From: an uncultured Flavobacteriaceae bacterium
Lineage (GTDB): Bacteria; Bacteroidota; Bacteroidia; Flavobacteriales; Flavobacteriaceae
Assembly (NCBI GenBank): GCA_947500385.1
Contig: CANMSA010000019.1
Location: 1-64,000 of the forward strand
Direction of reading: 5' to 3'
DNA length: 64,000 nt
The position numbers and the translations under genes are program-made. Below the pieces are notes generated by a model. It ran no database searches. It was not told where the DNA came from and saw nothing but the letters and a program-made list of their open reading frames with translations. Of the stretch, positions 60,406 to 64,000 are shown piece by piece (the stretch's first letter is position 1; each line of letters begins with the position of its first letter).

Positions 60406-62097
60406 ATGAAACTTCGTACTACATCCCTTTTTAGTTGTTTGGCCGTAATGGTCATGTCATGTGCCCAAAATACTATCAAGAAAGCACCGGGCTTTGTGGA
60501 ATACAATGCCGTAACCATTCCGATACATGAGGCCAATCGAGGTAAAATTACCTTCCTATCAGAACTAGTTCCGGTAAATGAGTACCAGGAAAGTGATTTC
60601 GTATCCAATCATGAAATAACCGAAAATAGCGAATTGTTTATCAGGGCTTTTTTAGAAACTTCCCTCACAAATTATTTGCATCCGCTCGATACCACACTAA
60701 CTGCCGATGAACTTGCCCGAAGCGGAAACTATCAACTTTCGTTCTACGTGGATGGAGATTTGTTGTATACCGAAAATATTGTTCCAGGAGCGGGCTCGCC
60801 CGCTGCAAAGCATACCAACTCAATTCTCACCGTTCCCCTATTAAGCAATGAATACACAGATTTTTGGAGCCGATTTACATGGATGCGTTTTTATCATCGT
60901 CATGGTGGTGCAGCCGCATTGGAAAACGGAAAACACTTGCTGAAAATCGAAATACGCCCCTATCTTGATAGCAACGGAATTATTGTTGGGAATCTCATAG
61001 CCGAAGGTGAAATCCACTTAAAATTGCCAACACCGCCCCAGATTTCAGAAGCGGAAAAGGCAGTTCAACCGATTCGTCCTCAGGCCGACTGGGAGGTATC
61101 CAACACACAATATGATCTTGAAAAAATTAGGGCGCTCAATGAAAAAATTGCTCAGGAAAAATTCAAAAGCATTACCAGCATCGTGGTCATCAAGGACGGT
61201 AAACTGCTGATAGAGGAATATTTTAATGGCGCCGACCGCAATACGCTGCACGATACCCGTTCAGTGGGCAAATCCTTTGCCTCTACCTTGATGGGAATTG
61301 CCATACAAGAAGACCATCTTAAAAATACGGAACAAACGCTTGGTGAATTCTACGCCCTAGATCAATTTTCGAATCATTCAGCAAAAAAAGAGCGCGTTAC
61401 CTTAAAAAGCCTCTTGACCATGAGCTCGGGTTTTGATGGTTCGGATAGTAATTATGATTCGCCGGGCCATGAGGAGAAGATGCAACAAACCGATAACTGG
61501 GTAGACTTCACTTTAAACTTGCCCATGAATACGAGGCGAAAGATCGGCGAGGAATGGGACTATTTTACTGCTGGTGTTTTACTTCTGGGCGATATCATGA
61601 ACCAAACTGTGCCCGGAGGCTTGGAAAAATATGCAGACGCAAAATTGTTTAAACCTTTGGGCATCTCCGATTATAAATGGTTCTATACGCCCCAAAACGC
61701 TCCGTATATGGGAGGAGGTTTGGAAATGAGGACTTTGGATTTTGCCAAGTACGGACAACTTTACAAAAACAATGGGATGTGGAATGGAAAACAGCTCTTA
61801 TCTTCGAACTGGGTCAAAAAAACCTTCACAAATTACTTTGTGGATACCCCGAACCAACAACCGTATGGTTTTTTATTCTGGAATCAAACATATACCATAA
61901 ACAACCATTCATACGAGGCATTTCAGTGTAATGGCAACGGGGGAAACAAAGTTATTGTATTCAATGACCTTCCCTTGGTCGTTATCGTTACTGCTACGGC
62001 ATATGGTCAGCCATACGGTCATTCCCAAGTAGATAAAATGATGGAAAATTATATTTTACCTGCTGTTATCAACGCTGAAAGCGGGGAAACAAACTAG
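60406..62097 (+). CDS. Lipoprotein serine hydrolase (class C beta-lactamase-like) with N-terminal domain
   Basis: A 563-residue lipoprotein (lipobox VMSC, Cys19). The first about 225 residues form an extra beta-domain (ADELARSGNYQLSFYVDGDL). The hydrolase domain follows (about 235-560), with SVGKSFASTLMG as SxxK and DYFTAGVLLLG (Tyr-x-Thr instead of Tyr-x-Asn) as the second motif. NGNGGNK replaces the third. This variation makes beta-lactamase activity doubtful; an esterase is more likely. Promoter not identified. Confidence 0.88.
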   Translation: MKLRTTSLFSCLAVMVMSCAQNTIKKAPGFVEYNAVTIPIHEANRGKITFLSELVPVNEYQESDFVSNHEITENSELFIRAFLETSLTNYLHPLDTTLTADELARSGNYQLSFYVDGDLLYTENIVPGAGSPAAKHTNSILTVPLLSNEYTDFWSRFTWMRFYHRHGGAAALENGKHLLKIEIRPYLDSNGIIVGNLIAEGEIHLKLPTPPQISEAEKAVQPIRPQADWEVSNTQYDLEKIRALNEKIAQEKFKSITSIVVIKDGKLLIEEYFNGADRNTLHDTRSVGKSFASTLMGIAIQEDHLKNTEQTLGEFYALDQFSNHSAKKERVTLKSLLTMSSGFDGSDSNYDSPGHEEKMQQTDNWVDFTLNLPMNTRRKIGEEWDYFTAGVLLLGDIMNQTVPGGLEKYADAKLFKPLGISDYKWFYTPQNAPYMGGGLEMRTLDFAKYGQLYKNNGMWNGKQLLSSNWVKKTFTNYFVDTPNQQPYGFLFWNQTYTINNHSYEAFQCNGNGGNKVIVFNDLPLVVIVTATAYGQPYGHSQVDKMMENYILPAVINAESGETN

Positions 62098-62238
62098 CCG
62101 ATTCTGCCAATTCGGATACGCGCCAACGGGTGGCGAACGCATGAAACAATAGCCTCGGCAATAGGTAGTAGCTAGGAGCAAAAACATACCGAAATTCACT
62201 TCTATTTCAAATCCATTCAAAAAAAGTTGTTAAAAAAT

Positions 62239-62271
62239 TTGACCCTTACCTAACGTCATACCATAAGTTTG
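62239..62271 (+). promoter_or_regulatory. MerR-type promoter with long (22-bp) spacer
   Basis: TTG (62239-62241) and TAAGTTTG (62264-62271) are 22 bp apart, longer than the 19-20 bp seen at the other promoters here. CTTA (62245-62248) and TAAG (62264-62267) form an imperfect dyad across the spacer. Elongated spacers carrying the operator are the rule for MerR activators, so this is probably an autoregulated promoter. Confidence 0.55.
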
Positions 62272-62290
62272 CATTGTAAATAAGTATTCA

Positions 62291-63061
62291 ATGCAGAAAT
62301 ATACAGCAAAAGGGTTATCCAATATAGCAGGTGTGAGCGTACGTACCTTGCATTATTACGATAAAATTGGATTGTTACAACCTGCAATACGTACAACGGC
62401 CAAGTACAGATTGTATGGGGAAAACGAATTGTTGAAGCTTCAACAAATTTTGTTTTTCAAGGAACTCGATTTTCCTCTGAAAGAAATTCAAGCAATTTTA
62501 AACGACCCTGAATTTGACTTAATAGAAGCCCTTGAAAGTCACGGAAAGGCACTCGCTTTAAAACAGAAGAGAATTTCCAAAATGCTGAATACCATTGAAA
62601 AAACAATGTTAAACTTAAAAGGGAAAAAGATGATCACAGAAGACGAATTATATGATTGTTTCACAAAGGAAGAGGCCACTAAAAACCGCAAAGAAACCGT
62701 TGAAAAGTATGGTGCCAAAGCGTTGGAAAAAAGTGAAGCCTATCTTAAAAAGCTTACCAAAGAGCAACTAGAAGCTTTAAAAAGTGAACAAAAAGAAATA
62801 TTCAAGAGACTATTTGAAATTTCTGACAGAGCGCCGGTCACCCAAGAGGTACAGCTCGAAATAGCCAGACACTATATAAATACCAGAAAGTTTTGGGGAA
62901 CCGATGGTTCTTCAAATCCCCAATGGAGAGATTACAAAGGGCTGGGAGCACTTTATATCGCAGATAAACGATTCACTCAAATCGATGGAACGGCACAACC
63001 CGATTTTGCTAAATTTCTTTCAAAGGCAATGGCACATTTTGCCAATTCACAATTGAAATAG
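62291..63061 (+). CDS. MerR-family regulator with TipAS ligand-binding domain
   Basis: A 256-residue regulator. The MerR winged helix spans about 4-75 (KGLSNIAGVSVRTLHYYDKI, RLYGENELLKLQQILFFKEL). A coiled-coil dimer helix follows, then a TipAS-like helical domain (about 130-255, with HYINTRKFWGTDGSS and YIADKRFTQIDGTAQPDFA). TipAS domains bind thiopeptide antibiotics or other cyclic ligands and switch the MerR promoter. The gene has its own long-spacer promoter and is probably autoregulated. Confidence 0.92.
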   Translation: MQKYTAKGLSNIAGVSVRTLHYYDKIGLLQPAIRTTAKYRLYGENELLKLQQILFFKELDFPLKEIQAILNDPEFDLIEALESHGKALALKQKRISKMLNTIEKTMLNLKGKKMITEDELYDCFTKEEATKNRKETVEKYGAKALEKSEAYLKKLTKEQLEALKSEQKEIFKRLFEISDRAPVTQEVQLEIARHYINTRKFWGTDGSSNPQWRDYKGLGALYIADKRFTQIDGTAQPDFAKFLSKAMAHFANSQLK

Positions 63062-63578
63062 TGAAATTAAGGTGGAGGAACACTGTACAAGTGTCTTCCA
63101 CCTTTAACCAAACAGAGACAACACTGTCAACAACCCTCCAAAAACAATACAGATCAACTTACCTGTTAGAGAATTGGGTGCTTACGGAGCTGATGCGAAA
63201 CCATCCTCCCAATAGAAGAAAAACCACAAATAGGTATACCAACCCTACCGGGCGCCTTTTTGGAGTACGGGCGGCGAAAACTTTATCGTTATCCACAGTG
63301 CGCCGGGAAGTATGGGAACACCCAGACAAATTATCGCCTTCGGAGCGGATGAAGGGTAGCTTGGGCTCATCCCGAAAATATGTAGTATGTTAAAAGAAAG
63401 GATGTCCTAACCAAACGACTTGGTTAATAACAGCTACGGTACCTCAACTCCCCCGCAACGACTAAACTAAATCCATAGAACTACACTTCTAAAATTTACT
63501 TTGTAACCTTTTTCAATCTCATCTTGTCCAAAGAATGTGAGTTCACAAAACACCTATTCAAAAACAAAAAACAACAAG
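63062..63578. other. Intergenic stretch with an unsupported reading frame and coding scraps
   Basis: A GTG-initiated frame of 110 codons spans 63061-63393 but has no recognisable features and high Arg/Ser/Thr content, so I do not call it. Another plus-strand frame ends in the protein-like APFWSTGGENFIVIHSAPGS followed by a stop near 63357, perhaps a gene remnant. No terminator stands out. A promoter for the gene at 63579 is likely present near 63490-63560. Confidence 0.4.
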
Positions 63579-64000
63579 ATGAAAAATAGCATATACCTGT
63601 TAGTTGCCCTATTGGGAATGGCACCTTGTTTTCAAGCCAACGCTCAAAACAAGTCTATAAAAACGGTGAGTGGTCAAAAAATAAACGTCTCTGTTTTGGA
63701 GTCAAAGATTACCCATATCATGGATTCCATTCAATTGCCCGGACTCTCTATCGCCATTATCAATGATGCAAAAATCGCCTATCATCATAAATTTGGGGTC
63801 AGTAACTTAAAAACCAAGGAGGGCGTCACCTCTAAAAGTATTTTCGAAGGCGCTTCTTTGTCAAAACCCTTGTTTGCCTACTTTGTCATGAAAATGGTCG
63901 AGGAGCAAAATATAGATCTTGATCAACCCATTTATGACTTCCTGAAGGACATTTTTCCCGAAAATGCCGTTGCTGAAAACTCATTGGCCGCGTACAAGAC
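63579..64000 (+). CDS. Serine hydrolase (beta-lactamase/PBP class C type), cut by the window end
   Basis: The first 140 residues are present. A signal peptide (about 1-22, ANAQ) precedes the start of the penicillin-binding fold: LPGLSIAIINDAKIAYHHKF, then the SxxK motif in FEGASLSKPLFAYFVMKM. The Tyr-x-Asn and third motifs lie beyond the window. It is the third such serine hydrolase here (others at 42191 and 60406). Substrate unknown. Confidence 0.85.
   Translation, partial: MKNSIYLLVALLGMAPCFQANAQNKSIKTVSGQKINVSVLESKITHIMDSIQLPGLSIAIINDAKIAYHHKFGVSNLKTKEGVTSKSIFEGASLSKPLFAYFVMKMVEEQNIDLDQPIYDFLKDIFPENAVAENSLAAYK

Noticed and set aside
63061-63393. GTG-initiated 110-codon frame
   Set aside because: Low-complexity, Arg/Ser/Thr-rich text with no motif, and another frame over the same DNA looks more protein-like; not called as a gene.

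Overview
The window looks like a chromosomal segment of a marine-type member of the Flavobacteriaceae (Bacteroidetes). Four things point there. Promoters follow the Bacteroidetes pattern TTG-N17-22-TAnnTTTG. Three large exoenzymes end in type IX secretion (T9SS) sorting domains. Transketolase is split into two genes. Shine-Dalgarno sequences are mostly absent. No prophage, insertion sequence or CRISPR array is visible.

Layout. 1-0.4 kb: a probable leader and promoter of an rRNA operon running leftwards out of the window. 0.4-7.8 kb: a membrane protein, then the translation operon thrS-infC-rpmI-rplT (infC has no ATG/GTG/TTG at its conserved N-terminus and probably starts at AUA), a lipoprotein, a YjbQ-family protein and a HAD phosphatase. 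7.9-19.2 kb: three tandem minus-strand GH9 glycoside hydrolases, all with Sec signals and T9SS tails and with exchanged carbohydrate-binding modules, but no SusC/SusD pair. 19.9-27.4 kb: minus-strand core genes (a GATase-like secreted protein, dnaB, accA, an EamA transporter, an LptF/G permease and a tgt lacking the zinc cysteines). 28-34.8 kb: a lipoprotein made of two near-identical fascin-like repeats, the two transketolase halves, an outer-membrane barrel, an FKBP lipoprotein, an S4 protein, a phosphoribosyltransferase, aroK and tRNA-Lys.

34.9-64 kb is an accessory region dense in small enzymes and regulators: old yellow enzyme/HxlR, HxlR/SDR, an ECF42-type sigma factor followed by two YCII proteins (one exported), two AraC regulators, Crp/MFS, MerR-TipAS, two CocE/NonD hydrolases, three penicillin-binding-protein-like serine hydrolases and a run of PD40/TolB-like lipoproteins. 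Many genes overlap or abut, suggesting a few long operons. The most notable regulatory signal is an 18-bp string, TTGACCGAATTTGACAAG, found upstream of both the ECF42 gene (39317) and a small membrane-protein operon (49480). In front of the sigma gene it is part of a helically phased TTGAC array. I read the 36-64 kb block as a set of sensing and detoxification modules. The ECF42/YCII/shared-box unit is the best candidate for a poorly described system.

All family assignments come from reading motifs by eye, without database searches.
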